A stretch of 64,000 nucleotides of DNA from Calliopum simillimum (taxonomy: Eukaryota; Arthropoda; Insecta; Diptera; Lauxaniidae): contig OX638371.1 of assembly GCA_951812925.1 (NCBI GenBank), forward strand, positions 84,205,697 to 84,269,696. Direction: 5' to 3'. Shown here one piece after another: positions 11,806-23,999 of this stretch. The position numbers and the translations under genes are program-made. The notes below the pieces were generated by a model that saw only the letters and a program-made list of their open reading frames with translations, was not told where the DNA came from and searched no databases. The number at the start of each line of letters is the position of its first letter. Position 1 is the first letter of the stretch.

Positions 11806-12481
11806 CGTTTCTGTGAGTGTGCGTAAAGTACCTTGATTGCTGGGACTTTTGTTTTGTTAAATTTTTCACTTTTCCTTTTGTAAAAAAAAGAGAGTCTAAA
11901 ATATATAGTTTCTGCAAATATCAAAATTGATAGGAATATGTTTAATTTTGTTTTCTGTATTTGTTTATTTGATACACGAATTCTGGGTAAAGCGAAAACT
12001 GTGAATTATGAAAAATACAAATGACAGTGCAAAACAACCCCCCAATGACAGTTGACAGCACAGCTGATTCTAAAGATGGACTTTGACGATTATAAAATAT
12101 CGAAGAATTACAGTGGTGCGTTACTATCACAGTACACTACTTTTGCTTTACTTTTGCTTTACTTTGGATTTACAGCATTGTTGTGCTGTCTGCAATCAAT
12201 AGTTAACTTTTATGTACAGTAGGTCAAAGCCAAAGTCGTACGCCAAACAAACTATTTTCAATGCCCCAAAACTAAGTACGCAAAAATAATTTAAGAAATT
12301 TGAAGTACATTTTTAAATAGCCGATTTTTTGATAATCGACATTTTTCTCAGACAACTTTTCAGTACGAAATACAGACTTATTTGATATCTGGAGAGCCAA
12401 AGAAGATAAAGAATCAGCAGTTTTCAATCATTTGATAAATCCCTTGAATAAAGGCTATAGATCGAACTCGTTTGCGAACAT

Positions 12482-12914
12482 TTGAAAGAAAAATGGGGAA
12501 AAACCACTCATATATCATGCCAATATTTACTAAATTTCCAAAAGTTTGAAAAATTTTGTTTTGGGACTGCTGATATCATAAAAAAATATCCCTTTTATCC
12601 GATGATACCAACAGACCACAAAGTCCTTATTTATTCTAAGGAAATTATTCAAAATATGGTTTTTCCAGTAGGATACTTTGGGGAAGACGCAGCTGAGTGT
12701 CGGAATAAAATTTACAAATCAGATAGACTGCATCACGCACGCAAATGTAACAAAATAATAAGTCTTTCTGATGTTTTTCATAGAATTTGAATACCTCAGA
12801 TTCCGTAATTTCCAGTATTTCTTTAGGTAAACGAATAAAAGAACGAAAGCGACTGCCACTTCCACTAGAAATCATAAATTTATTAATATGCGTTGAAAAT
12901 TATAAGGAAGATTA
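12482..12914 (+). pseudogene. Transib/RAG1-like transposase C-terminal remnant
   Basis: The frame ending at 12790 reads PMIPTDHKVLIYSKEII, then FGEDAAECRNKIYKSDR and HHARK, and breaks after DVFHRI. The next frame continues at once as NTSDSVISSISL and on to LPLPLEIINLL, then stops at 12914. The E-x4-E-x-RNK block followed by an HARK block resembles the region around the last catalytic Glu in Transib transposases and RAG1, as I remember these families. Upstream sequence from about 12350 may be a further decayed part. There is at least one frameshift and no ATG start, so it is not functional. Transib is my best call; another DDE family with the same tail is possible. Confidence 0.55.
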
Positions 12915-13380
12915 AGAAAACCAATTAAAAATGAAGATGAAACAGAAAGTAATGATAATTGTACGTCCATAGACACATAGTTCGAGAATAAATTGTAAAA
13001 TATAACATTACCTAAAATATAAATTTTAATAAATCTTAATCAGGTACGTTCTGAAATCCGTTTTAGCGTCAGTTTTTTCGCGCTTCTTTTTTTTTCAACA
13101 AGACACCACGTTTCCTCGCTCATCCAGTGTTTCTTATTCGAGGGTCGGAACCCAAGTATTTTTTCACTGGAGTTTAAGAAATAATGATTATAATGTGAAT
13201 ATATTATAAAAGTATATTAAATTCTAAAGTATATAAGACTATGTAGAAAAAAATCGATGGATCGGTTTTCAAAAAAATGGCAAAAAACCGTTAAAATTTC
13301 AATGAAAATCCATATTTTTAGACGACATATGAAAATTAATTTTGCTTATTATTGTAAAAAATAATGAAAATTATCATATT

Positions 13381-16020
13381 ATGTTTTCTATAGAATAAAA
13401 AGTTTACGTTTCTTATCAAAAAAACACTGAAAAAATGATTAAAATTTCTTTGTTTAAAAAATATCGTTAAAATAGGAATCAGCCCAGAAAAATAAATCCA
13501 AGTAAAATTTTTTCACTAGAATGATCTTAAATTATGCATGAAAAATTAAATGTAATAAGTTCATAACGAATTATTGTACGCATAAAAATTTATTCAAGGT
13601 CAAATGTCGAAAAAATCAGTTTTTTGCAAATATCACACTAACAGTTACTTTTTGAGAAAAATAGTTCGTGGCAATTTTATAGCCCTAAAAATTTTCTATA
13701 GAAAAGTTTTCATAGTCGTTTTCCTACGACTAATAGTTTAGGAGATATTCTAATTAAAAAAGTGTCAAAGCTTGGTAATGCATACATGCGGTATATAAGT
13801 GTGCATAGCCATATGTTCATTTTGAAATTGCCATAGCTTATGAACGATGAGTTACACGAAAAAAACAAAACAATCAGGTTATAGGGAATTGTATGTTCTA
13901 TAAACGATGAGCAATGTATGTAAACATATAATTTACCGTTAAGGAGTTATTCAATAAAAAACATACAAATTAAGGAAAACGTTAAAAAATCTGTTTTTAT
14001 TGAATAATTCCTAAACGGTAACTTGTATGTGTACAAGGGATTCCAATTTTTGGACTTTTTGCGATCCCGGGATTTTCGGGATCAGAAATTTGAGTCCCGG
14101 GATTTTTCGGGATTTGTAAGAATTTTTTTTTTCTTTCTAAATAAAGCAGAATTTAGTATTAAAAACTCCTAATATTTTGTCTTATATGCCTCTATTTTAT
14201 TTAAAATATTTTATTTAAAAAGTGTCAAAAATATTGAAGAACAATTTCTTAAAACAGCTACATTTTATTAAGCAATTCACGCCTTTTTTAAAAAACAAAA
14301 ATTCATAAATACTTATTTACTTAAAAAAAAAAAAACATAAAGGTACAATATCATACATATTGTGGGTTATCGTGAATCAAGATTCCCGGGGAATTTTCTT
14401 AAACTGCAATAGAGAATGCACGGCAGTCTGAGAAAATTCCCCGGGAATATTTATTCACGATAACCCCCATTTAATCATATAAAATAGTGAGATCAAAGTT
14501 TTAACAAGTGTTGGACTTGAAAGAATTAACTTTTCTTTTAATCAATTTTATTATTATTAAAATATGATTATAGGAAAATTAAAGAATTTGTAGTTTTATC
14601 ATGCAATTTAGATCTAAATTTATTACATACCTGTGAACTTTTGACAAAACAACCTAAGTCGAGATAAGACAATTCTCCAGGATTTTAGTCCTAAGTATAA
14701 AATTTAAATACGTTTCTATTAGTATAATCGACATGTCTCTATAATTTTTTGTTCCAGAGATATTAGGGTGTCCCATAGTTCACGCAAGATTTGAACTTAC
14801 CGCCATTCGTGCGGTGAATCGCTATGAACCAAAAAAAAAAAAAAAAAAAATAATTTGACAGCTGACACTTTAAGATTAATAAAAATGTATGAAAAAAGTT
14901 GATTTAACGCTGCATCAACGAAATTGAGCCACAATATTGAAAAGTAGTTAATCAGTTTTTAGGCTCTCCTGAAAAGTTCCAATTTCGAGTAAGGTTGTTT
15001 TGTCAAAAGTCCACAGATATATAACCTGCACACGAATAGCATCTTTCTGATTCAACACTTGTTGGTTGAATTGAAGAAAGATAACCGAAAGTTTTCTGAA
15101 GGAAATAACCCCTATCAACACCATTACAAAATATATCAATTTCTTTTATTAAAACGTCGGATAAATTATAAGACTTTCTAGAAAACAAATTTTTTAAAGT
15201 GTTATTCAAAACTAGATATAATTTTTTTTTAAAGTTTTTGCTGCGTTTACTTTAATTGTAATGGCTAAGAAGTTTCAGTTTCAAATCTAGAGAGAATACG
15301 TTTTATCTCTACTTAATGCGATTTTTCTGTTATTTAAAACAAAAAAACTTACAAAAGAAGTCCCGAGATTGGTAGCACTAATTCCGGGATTTTCGAGACT
15401 ACAAAAAGGCTCGAATCCCGGGACTGAAATCCCTAATGAGTACATTGCATGTATACATTGCTTATCATTTATAGAACATACAATTCCCTATAATCTGATA
15501 GATTTGTTTTTTTCGTGCAACTCATCGTTCATAAGTTATGGCAGTTTCAAAATGAACATACTCGTATGGCTATGCACACTTATATTCCGCATGTATGCAT
15601 TACCAAGCTTTGACACTTTTTTAATTAGAATATCTCCTAAACTATTAGGCGTAGGAAAACAACTATGACGACTTTTCTACAAAAAATTTTCAGGGCTATA
15701 AAATTGCGACCAATTATTTTTCTGAAAAAGTAACCGTTAGTGTGATATTTGCAAAAAACTGATTTTTTCGACATTTGACCTTGAATAACTTTTTATGCGT
15801 ACAATATTTCGTTATGAACTTATTACATTTAATTTTTCATGCTTAATTTAAGATCATTCTAGTGAAAAAATTTTACTTGGATTTATTTTGCAAAAAAATC
15901 CGAATTTTTCTGGGCTGATTCCTATTATAACGATATTTTTTAAACAAAGAATTTTTATAATCATTTTTTTCAGTGTTTTTTTTGTTAAGGAACGTAAACT
16001 TTTTATTCTATAGAAAACAT
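13381..16020. repeat. Inner inverted repeat with arms of about 540 bp
   Basis: The left arm from 13381 (ATGTTTTCTATAGAATAAAA) to about 13918 matches the right arm at about 15470-16020 in inverse order. Shared blocks include TTCAAGGTCAAATGTCGAAA-type sequence. The spacer holds the GGGATTTTCGGGAT-type repeats and a small hairpin. ORFs inside are arm sequence, not genes. Confidence 0.7.
14362..14468. repeat. 107-bp hairpin (nested small MITE)
   Basis: GGGTTATCGTGAATCAAG with ATTCCCGGGGAATTTTCT is mirrored by AGAAAATTCCCCGGGAAT and ATTCACGATAACCC. It forms a near-perfect hairpin about 107 bp long in the spacer of the larger inverted repeat. Confidence 0.7.
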
Positions 16021-18048
16021 ACATGATATATGTATATATAATATGTGTGTATATTCATTAATTTATTATCATTATATTATAGTTATAATGCCAATTGTTA
16101 TAAACTATAACTAAATTAACTTTATTTATTAATATTAATTTTAAATACAAAAGTAGAAAAATGAAAATTGCGTATGACGCACAGTGGGGTATTAGATACC
16201 AAAACACGCTATTAATTCATCCAGACTATTGAGGGTTATAATAACTTATTTTTTTAAGTTAATTATGCATAAAAAAGTAGAAAACTTATGCAGTTGCACA
16301 TTATGTAGTGACATTTTTTTTTAATAGCAATAAAAAACGGACATTGGAAATTGTCATCAAATTTTTTACGCATTATTCTGAAGTTTTAAGAATTTCTGTC
16401 TTTGGTGAATCCTAGTGAAATTTTTTGAAGAATATTTTTGTAGAACATTTTAACCCATTTTAACCAAGTTTTTGGAAAAAGGGTCAAGAAGACCCATAAA
16501 AACAGGATATAATGGGTTAAGATGCAATTGGAAATTGTTTCTTGTATGATTTTATGATAAACTTATGAAAAACAGTTTTTCCAAGATGTAGTTTAAGAGT
16601 TTTACAGTAGGCCGAAATATCGAAAATATGTTTTCTTTCGGTTTTTTTATCCAAAACAACAATATATGAATGATTTTAAATTCGAGATATAATGTTCTTA
16701 TATACAATATACTAAGCCGAGATTTTGCCTAAAGCGGCGCTGAGCGACCTCTTAATGACCTTCAAAAATTTTTAAAAACTCAGCGTACTTTATTGATACC
16801 TTCTGCAGATTTTTGGGGGTAATTGTCTGTCTATATGTCTGTATTTAACTTTTTATTTATTTTTTGCTCCACTTTCATACATATTGGACATGTCAGTTTG
16901 CCTTAAAAAAATTAAAATTTCTCACAGCCGCGCAAAAACCCGTAACGCTTTTTTTCATAAAAAGTAACTTAAATGTCTACTCTTTATTAAAATCAAAACA
17001 TTTTTGTTTGAGCTCACTTTTGGAACAACTATATGTCTATGTATATAGCGAAAATGCACCTAATTTTAAACTAACGAACAAAAAAAAAAAAAAATTTAAA
17101 TATAACAAAACCATTTTTCACGAAACAAAAACCACTTTTGTATTACAAAAATACCTGAACTAAAAGGGTCCATCAAAATTTAAGAAGATAAACAAAACAA
17201 AAGGAAAAAAAATCATTGCATTGTTGGTGGCTGCACTTGCTTCTTATGATTATAGCGACTGGAGTTCTCTTACAAAAAGTTTAATAATTCCGAAGGAGCA
17301 AAACATGGCACAACCAAATTTTTAACACTTATTATGGACAGTATATAGTTAAAGAAAATCATAACAAGATGAAAACCTTGCACAACCTAAAATACTTTAA
17401 CTCCACTTGAATAATAAAAAACCTTATTTTTTTAACACATATTTAACATATATAAAACAAAATTTTTTAAACATTAACTCAAAAAAACTTTTATATAGTA
17501 AGAACCACAATTACCTAAAGTTGAAGGTTCCATTAAAACGTTTTCCACAAAAAACTTTTTTTTTTAATAAAAATGTACTTTAAAAAAGCCAAAAAATTCA
17601 AATTTTTCACAGCGCGCGAACCCAAGCAAAAAAAGTGGATCTTCAACCGCATATAACTTTTTTACTAGTGATGTTAGGTCAACAATTTTTATTGTTTGTG
17701 ATGCAGAATTTAATTAGCTTTAAAACGATATCAAAAAAACCCGGTACTTCGAACATTTTTTTTTCAATTAAATGCGTAAAAGCGCATACAATACCCCTTT
17801 GTGTGACGCTCAAAGTGAAAATCGGTTAAAGAATAATCTAGAAGAAGCTGACTGACAAAAGTGTTGCCAGATGTATATAATACGATATATAAGGGATGAC
17901 AATTAAGTTGAGATGCCACAATATCGACTAAAATATTGGATTTTCACTGAAATTTTAATGGTTTTTTGCCATTTTTTTGAAAACCGGTCCATCGATTTTT
18001 TTCTACTTAATCTTATATTCTTTAGAATTTAATATGCTTTCATAATAT

Positions 18049-19922
18049 ATGGGCAAATCCGAAAATAATCTCCTCTTATATGACCCAGTTTTTAAAAAAA
18101 AAATTTGTTCATGTACAATAACCAAATGTGGTGGAATTTATTCGTAGACGTATGAGCTGCAATTTCCAATAGGCGAACAGAAAATTTTCGACCTGAGGGG
18201 GTGTCAGGAGGTCGTTTTATCTGAAAATTTTGGGAAAATCGAGATTTTCGATACTATACGGGAGAGCACATACTTCAGAAGTAGTAGATATGTTACGGGG
18301 AACCTTTCCAAATATTCCGAAGTAAAATTCAAAAAAATCGTATGTGGGTCGTGGCGACAAAATGGGTTAAAAAGTCTAAATCACTCATTTCGGCCACATA
18401 ACAGGTCCTAAAATTCTGAAAAAAATCAAGCAAGTTCCTTGATAACAAATAAATCGACTTTGCTTATGATATTTTTTAATCTAAGCGCCCCCCTGCCGAG
18501 TAAAAAATTAAAAACGCTAAATTTTGGGTAAAAAATGCGATTATTGGCAATATGCGATCAAGCACACCATAGCGACACATAAGGCAAGATAGCGGGATAT
18601 CTAACAAATATTCTGGAGTAAAACTCAGAAAAATCGTATGTGGGTCGTGGCGTCAGGATGGGTTAAAAAGTTTGAATCGCTCATTACGGCCACGTATTAG
18701 GTCCTAAAATTCTGAAAAAAATCACGCTAATTCCTTGATAGAAAATAAAACGAATTTGTTCATGATGTTTTTTTAATTTGAGCGCCCCCTGCCGAGTAAA
18801 AAATTAAAAACGCTAATTTTTGGGTAAAAAATGCGATTATTGGCAATATGCGATCAAGCACACCATAGCGACACATAAGGCAAGATAGCAGGATATCTAA
18901 CAAACATTTTGGAGTAAAATTCAAAAAAATCCTATGTGGGTTGTGGCGCCAGAATGGGTTAAAAAGTTTAAATCGCTCATTACGGCCACGTAACAGGTCC
19001 TAAAATTCTGAAAAAATCAAGCAAATTCCTTGAGAAAAAATAAATCGATTTTTTTTATGATGTTTCTTTAATTTGAGCCCCTCATTTGGAGCACAAAATT
19101 AAAAAATTCAAAATTTCGCTTTTCGCCAAAAATCACGTTTTTTACCCAAAAATTAGCGTTTTTAAATTTTTACTCGGCAGGGGGCGCTTAAATTAAAAAA
19201 ACATCATAAACACATTCGCTTTATTTTATATCAAGGAATTTGCTTGATTTTTTTCAGAATTTTAGGACCTGTTACGTGGCCGTAATGAGCGATTTAAACT
19301 TTTCAACCCATTCTGACGCCACGACCCACATACGATTTTTCTGAATTTCACTCCAGAATATTTTTTAGATATCCCGCTATCTTACCCTATGTGTCGCTAT
19401 GGTGTGCTCGATCGCATATCGCCAATAATCGCATTTTTTTACCCAAAATTTAGCGTTTTTAATTTTTTACTCGGCAGGGGGCGCTTAGATTAAAAAATAT
19501 CATAAGCAAAGTCGATTTATTTTTTATCAAGGAACTTGCTTGATTTTTTTCAGAATTTTAGGACCTGTTATGTGGTCGAAATGAGTGATTTAGACTTTTT
19601 AACCCATTTTGTCGCCACGACCCACATACGATTTTTTTGAATTTTACTTCGGAATATTTGGAAAGGTTCCCCGTAACATATCCACTACTTCTGAAGTATG
19701 TGCTCTCCCGTATAGTATCGAAAATCTCGATTTTCCCAAAATTTTCAGATAAAACGACCTCCTGACACCCCCTCAGGTCGAAAATTTTCTGTTCGCCTAT
19801 TGGAAATTGCAGCTCATACGTCTACGAATAAATTCCACCACATTTGGTTATTGTACATGAAAATTTTTTTTTTTTAAAAACTGGGTCATATAAGAGGAGA
19901 TTATTTTCGGATTTGCCCATAT
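18049..19922. repeat. 1.87-kb palindrome of 296-bp tandem units
   Basis: The outer ends ATGGGCAAATCCGAAAATAA and the exact complement at 19921 begin two arms of about 775 bp or more that match closely. The left arm has three tandem units (starts 18339, 18635, 18931; period 296 bp). The right arm shows two units, judged from CCCACATACG at 19325 and 19621. The centre is near 19110. No ORF is present. It could form a long RNA hairpin if transcribed. Confidence 0.8.
18339..19115. repeat. Tandem array, 296-bp period, about 2.6 units
   Basis: Each unit begins with CGTATGTGGGTCGTGGCG or a near match and contains GCGCCCCCTGCCGAGTAAAA and GCGATCAAGCACACCATAGC. The spacing of unit starts is exactly 296 bp twice. 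The last unit diverges after about 19070. Confidence 0.85.
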
Positions 19923-20109
19923 ACACATTATCATCATTATTTGTTGAAATATTGATGAAAATTTAATTTTTGTGTGTCAACTCAAAACTTTTTTTCCATT
20001 TCAATTTCAACGGTTTTTTGGCTTTTTTTCAAAAACCGCTCTAACGATTTTCTTAAAAATTCACCAAAATATGTAGAATTCAATAGGCTTTCATAATATG
20101 AAATAACCC

Positions 20110-20897
20110 CAGAGGGGTGTTGTTATCGTTATTTAAATTCTCAGAACAGCGCCGTGACTGGCCTAGAAAACTACTTAGAATTTTGCATGTAATCAAGAAA
20201 GGAAGGAAAAAGTAAGTTATTTTTCATACCAGATCTTCTGTGAAGAACGTCTTCCGATAAATTAAATTTACGCATAACTTTCCCTATTAGCTTTATCGGT
20301 CAAATTTTTTAATTAAACAGATTTACTGATTTATATCTCGATATAACGAAGAGTATGGTGCGCTTATTCTTCAACAATTAATGGTTTTTCTCTCGTGAAT
20401 TTAACGTGTCATGGCGAGTGATTTGTGGTTGAATTATTGCAACTGTACTACACATACGTACATGAATGTGTTGCTAATGCTGATGTATTTGTCGTTGTGC
20501 TTGTCGCGCTGTCGTGTGGCGAGAGGATTGGTCTCATTTTTTGTGGTCTACTACTGATACTTCCGCAAATTACAGCAGCGTGAAAGTAACAATTCCAAAA
20601 AAAAAAAAAGAGCAACACTGGAGCGGCGTTAGTCCTTTTAATTTTTTTTTTTAAAACGTTAAAATGGTTCATAATGATGTCAAACAACTACCTATTTATT
20701 TATCTATCTGTGACCAATATGGAGAACATAGACTCCCAGACTCCATGAACATGAATGGTAATTATTGCGTCACACGAATTTTCTGATATAATCTGATTCA
20801 AATCTCCACCACTAAATGGGCCTTCAGTAGAATCAAAAGTGCTCCACAGGTTTTTTACGGAAAGAAAAAAAAAAAAAAAAAAATATGCAGATATCGT
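20110..20897. other. Intergenic, no gene recognised
   Basis: The stretch between the inverted-repeat block and the mariner holds only short ORFs and A/T runs. No motif was recognised. Confidence 0.5.
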
Positions 20898-20899
20898 TA

Positions 20900-22189
20900 C
20901 GTAGGCTGCTCGATATATTTCTGGCCTAGGCAACACTTAATGTTGCCAGGTGCAATCTGACATTTCTATTGGAAAGTTTGATATTTTTTAGCATAAACGT
21001 ACTCAGAACGTTTTCACGTACGACCATCATTTGTGTTGCTTACAGTGACTTGAAAAAATCAATTTGGCAAAAAATGGAATTAACTCGTGAACATTTTCGT
21101 GCGATCATTTTTCACAACTTTCGACGTGGATTATCACGACAGGAGTGCATCGATAAACTTAAATCTTTGTATGACGATGAAACACCATTCTAAAGCACTG
21201 TGAAAACTGGTTTAATGAATTCAATCGTGGCCGACGCTCGCTCAAAGACGAATTCCGTGAAGGTCATCTAAAAACGGCCGTTGTGCAAGAGAACATTGAT
21301 GCCGTGCGTGAACTGATAATGCAAGATCGTCATGTGACATACCGTGAGATAGAAGCATCCTTGGGCATTAGTTCCACTCCAATACATTCGATATTGCATG
21401 AACACCTGGCCGTAAACAAGGTTTTTCTCGTTGGATCCCGCACAATTTGACAATCGCTCAAAAAAAGGCTCGTGTCGATTGGTGCAAAGGAATGTTGAAA
21501 AAATAAGATCGCGGTGCTTCAAAAGACGTTTATAAGATCGTCACAAGTGACGAATCGTAGATCTATGCGTATGAGCCCGAAACAAAACAGCAATTGACCG
21601 TGTGGGTCTTCGAAGACGAGCCAAATCCAACGAAAGTTGTTCGGGAAGAAGCACTTCGATGCAAATGGTCGCCTATTTCTTCGGCAAAACTGGTCATGGG
21701 GCGACTGTTCCGCTTAAGCAACGTAGGTAGGTCAATTTTAAGTGGTATACCTCAATTTGTTTGCTTGAAATCTTTGGAGAAATTCAAAAAACGAATAAGA
21801 GAAGACGAATCATTGTTTACCATGACAATGCGAGTTCTCACACATCGGCTCAAACCAGCGCCTTTTTGACCGGCCAAAACGTCGAATTGATGGGTCATCC
21901 GACGTACCGCCCTGACTTGGCACCCAATGACTTCTTTTTATTCCCGCACATCAAGAAAAAAATGCGTGGTCAATGATTTTCGTCGCCAGAAGATGCTGTT
22001 GAAGCGTTCAAAAACCATGTTTTGGAGGTGTCTCAATCGGAGTGGAAAAAGTGCTTCGACAATTGCTTTGAGCGCATGCAAAAGTGTATAAATCATGCTG
22101 GAGAATACTTTGAAAATCAATAAAACCATTTTTGATGATAAATATTCGCATTTCCATTATTAGGCCAGAAATATATCGAGCAGCCCACG
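20900..22189 (+). mobile_element. mariner element (DD34D), full length with TA duplication
   Basis: The inverted ends CGTAGGCTGCTCGATATATT (20900) and the complement of CGTGGGCTGCTCGATATATT (ending 22189) extend through TCTGGCCTA. Both are bordered by TA. Length is 1290 bp, normal for mariner. The interior encodes one transposase with several frame breaks, so the copy is dead although its ends are intact. Confidence 0.9.
21074..22123 (+). pseudogene. mariner transposase pseudogene
   Basis: It starts MELTREHFRAIIFHNFRRGL, the usual helix-turn-helix start of mariner transposase, and ends ...EYFENQ at a stop at 22121. The frame is lost near 21190, and again near 21410 and 21760. A TAG replaces the Trp of the GDETW-type motif after the first catalytic Asp (near 21549). 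The other two catalytic Asp are visible in HDNASSHT (near 21822) and in RPDLAPNDFFLFPHI (near 21928), giving the 34-residue spacing. At intact length it would be about 345 residues. Confidence 0.9.
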
Positions 22190-22280
22190 TATTAAGAGTT
22201 TTTCTAACTTTTGAGATGGTATGGGGATGACTTTTTTTTTTGCTTATACAAATTCTGTGGGACTATTGTTCTGAAAAATT

Positions 22281-23999
22281 ACATTAGTTTACATCCAAAA
22301 TTCCCAGTGAATGCCATTATTCATTTCATATGTTAAATGGGCTGCTGATTCCGAAAATCGCAATAATTTTTTTTTTTCGTGTCGTTTTCGAGATATCGGT
22401 CATTTTCGGTTTTTGGACCAAAAAAAAAACAGATAGTTCCATTTAAATACAAATATCTCAAGAACCAATGCTTGCGTTTATACATGTTGTATGTCATATT
22501 AAAGGTAATTAAATTACCTACAAATAACTTCCACATCCCTTTTTGGTTGGTTTGTTAGTTTCGGAGAAATACATTGATTTCTAAGAAAAACATTTTTTTT
22601 TTTTTCGAAAAAATTAAGAAAAAATCAAAATCAACTTCAAATTTATACAAGAAAAAATAACTTTTTTATAATATTTTGTTTTTTTGTATCATAGACTATA
22701 TATTTATAGAGAAAATAAGATATCACTTAAGAAAATCGATGGAAAAATGCAAAAGTTGTATACAATTCATTGATAAGTTACCAAAATGCGTTTTTCCCTA
22801 TTTTTCCTTTTTTTTTACAATAAACTGTTCGACAATTTGAAACTTTTAGTAAAACACATGAGAAAATACAACAAATTCTTAAATTAGGCGTTAAAAAAAA
22901 AACCCGTGTCTCGTCGTTTTTCTCCAGCACGTCAGATTTTTTTTAATCGATTTTTGAAGTTTTTTAATCCACTGTACATGAAAAAACGAAAATAACGCAT
23001 TCTTGTGTTAAATCGATGTATCTAATTATATCATCCTTACATCTAAGGTGTATCATGTGTTCAGTAAACTTATGCAGGATGTTGCGAGGAATATTTTTGT
23101 AGAAAATTTTAAACCCTCACATGTGGGTCATTTTGACCCCCACATTTAGGTCATTTTGACCTATTTGTGGGGGTTTTAGAGGGTTAAAATTGTTTACAAA
23201 AATATTCCTCGTAATATCCTGCATCAGTTTACTGAACACATGATACACCTCAAATGTAAGGATCATATAGTTACATTTATCGATTTAACACAACAATGCG
23301 TTATTTTTGTTTTTTTCATGTACAGTGGATTAAAAAACTTCAAAAATCGTTTAAAAAAAAATCTGACCTGCTGGAGAAAAACGACGAGACACTGTTATTT
23401 TTTTTAATGCCTACTTTAAAAATTTGTTGGATTTTCTCATGCGTTTTACAAAAAGTTTTAAATTATCGAACAGTTTATTACAAAAAAACGAAAAAAATAG
23501 GCAAAAACGCATTTTAGTAATTTATCAATGAATTGTATACAACTTTTACATTTTTCCATCGATTTTCGTAAATAGTATTTTATTTGCTTAACAAATATAT
23601 AGACTATGATATAAAAGAACAAAATGATTTTTTAAATTTTGTTTTCTTGTATAAATCTGCAGTTGATTTTGACTTTTTTTTAACTTTTTCGGAAAAAAAT
23701 ATATTTTTTTCAGAAATCAATTTATTCCTCCGAAACTAACGAACCAGCCAAAAAGTAATGTGAATGTAATTTATAGGTAATTTAATTACCTTTTATATGA
23801 CATATAGTACGTTTAAACACAGGCATTAATTCTTGAGATATTTGTATTTAAATGAAACTATCTTTTTTTTTGGTTCAAAAACCGATAATGACCGATATCT
23901 CGAAAACGACACGAAAGAAAAAAAAAAAAAAATAATGCGATTTTCGGAATAAGCAGCATTCAATGGGAAAAAAATTTTTAATCATTTGTAAACTAGTGT
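22281..23999. mobile_element. Fold-back element, copy A
   Basis: The ends read ACATTAGTTTACA and the complement of ACACTAGTTTACA. The arms of about 800 bp are inverted, with TCGTGTCGTTTTCGAGATAT in both, and a centre near 23140 rich in AGGTCA/TGACC words. Two related copies lie at 29231 and 41909. This copy is the most diverged. No transposase is present. Confidence 0.8.

Larger units (their letters stand above)
13201..18050. repeat. 4.85-kb inverted-repeat element (outer arms of about 130 bp)
   Basis: The left arm 13201-13332 (with AAATCGATGGATCGGTTTTC and ATGGCAAAAAACCGTTAAAA) is repeated inverted at about 17910-18050. A third, more diverged copy of the right arm lies at about 20005-20100. 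It encloses a second inverted repeat (13381-16020) and 1.9 kb without ORFs. It is probably a decayed non-autonomous DNA element; no target duplication was established. Confidence 0.6.

Noticed and set aside
12645..12875. 76-codon minus-strand ORF
   Set aside because: It is antisense to the Transib-like remnant, whose plus-strand frames carry the recognisable motifs.
15369..15668. 99-codon plus-strand ORF
   Set aside because: It spans the arm of a large inverted repeat, with no domain and poor composition for a protein.
16021..16260. AT-rich stretch with GTGGGGTATTAGATACC, considered as mitochondrial-derived
   Set aside because: No rRNA or tRNA order could be recognised around it; the short word is not enough.
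18339..19115. CRISPR-like or satellite array
   Set aside because: The units are 296 bp, contiguous and part of a palindrome; there are no spacer-repeat features.
21938..22129. 63-codon minus-strand ORF
   Set aside because: It is antisense to the mariner transposase C terminus.
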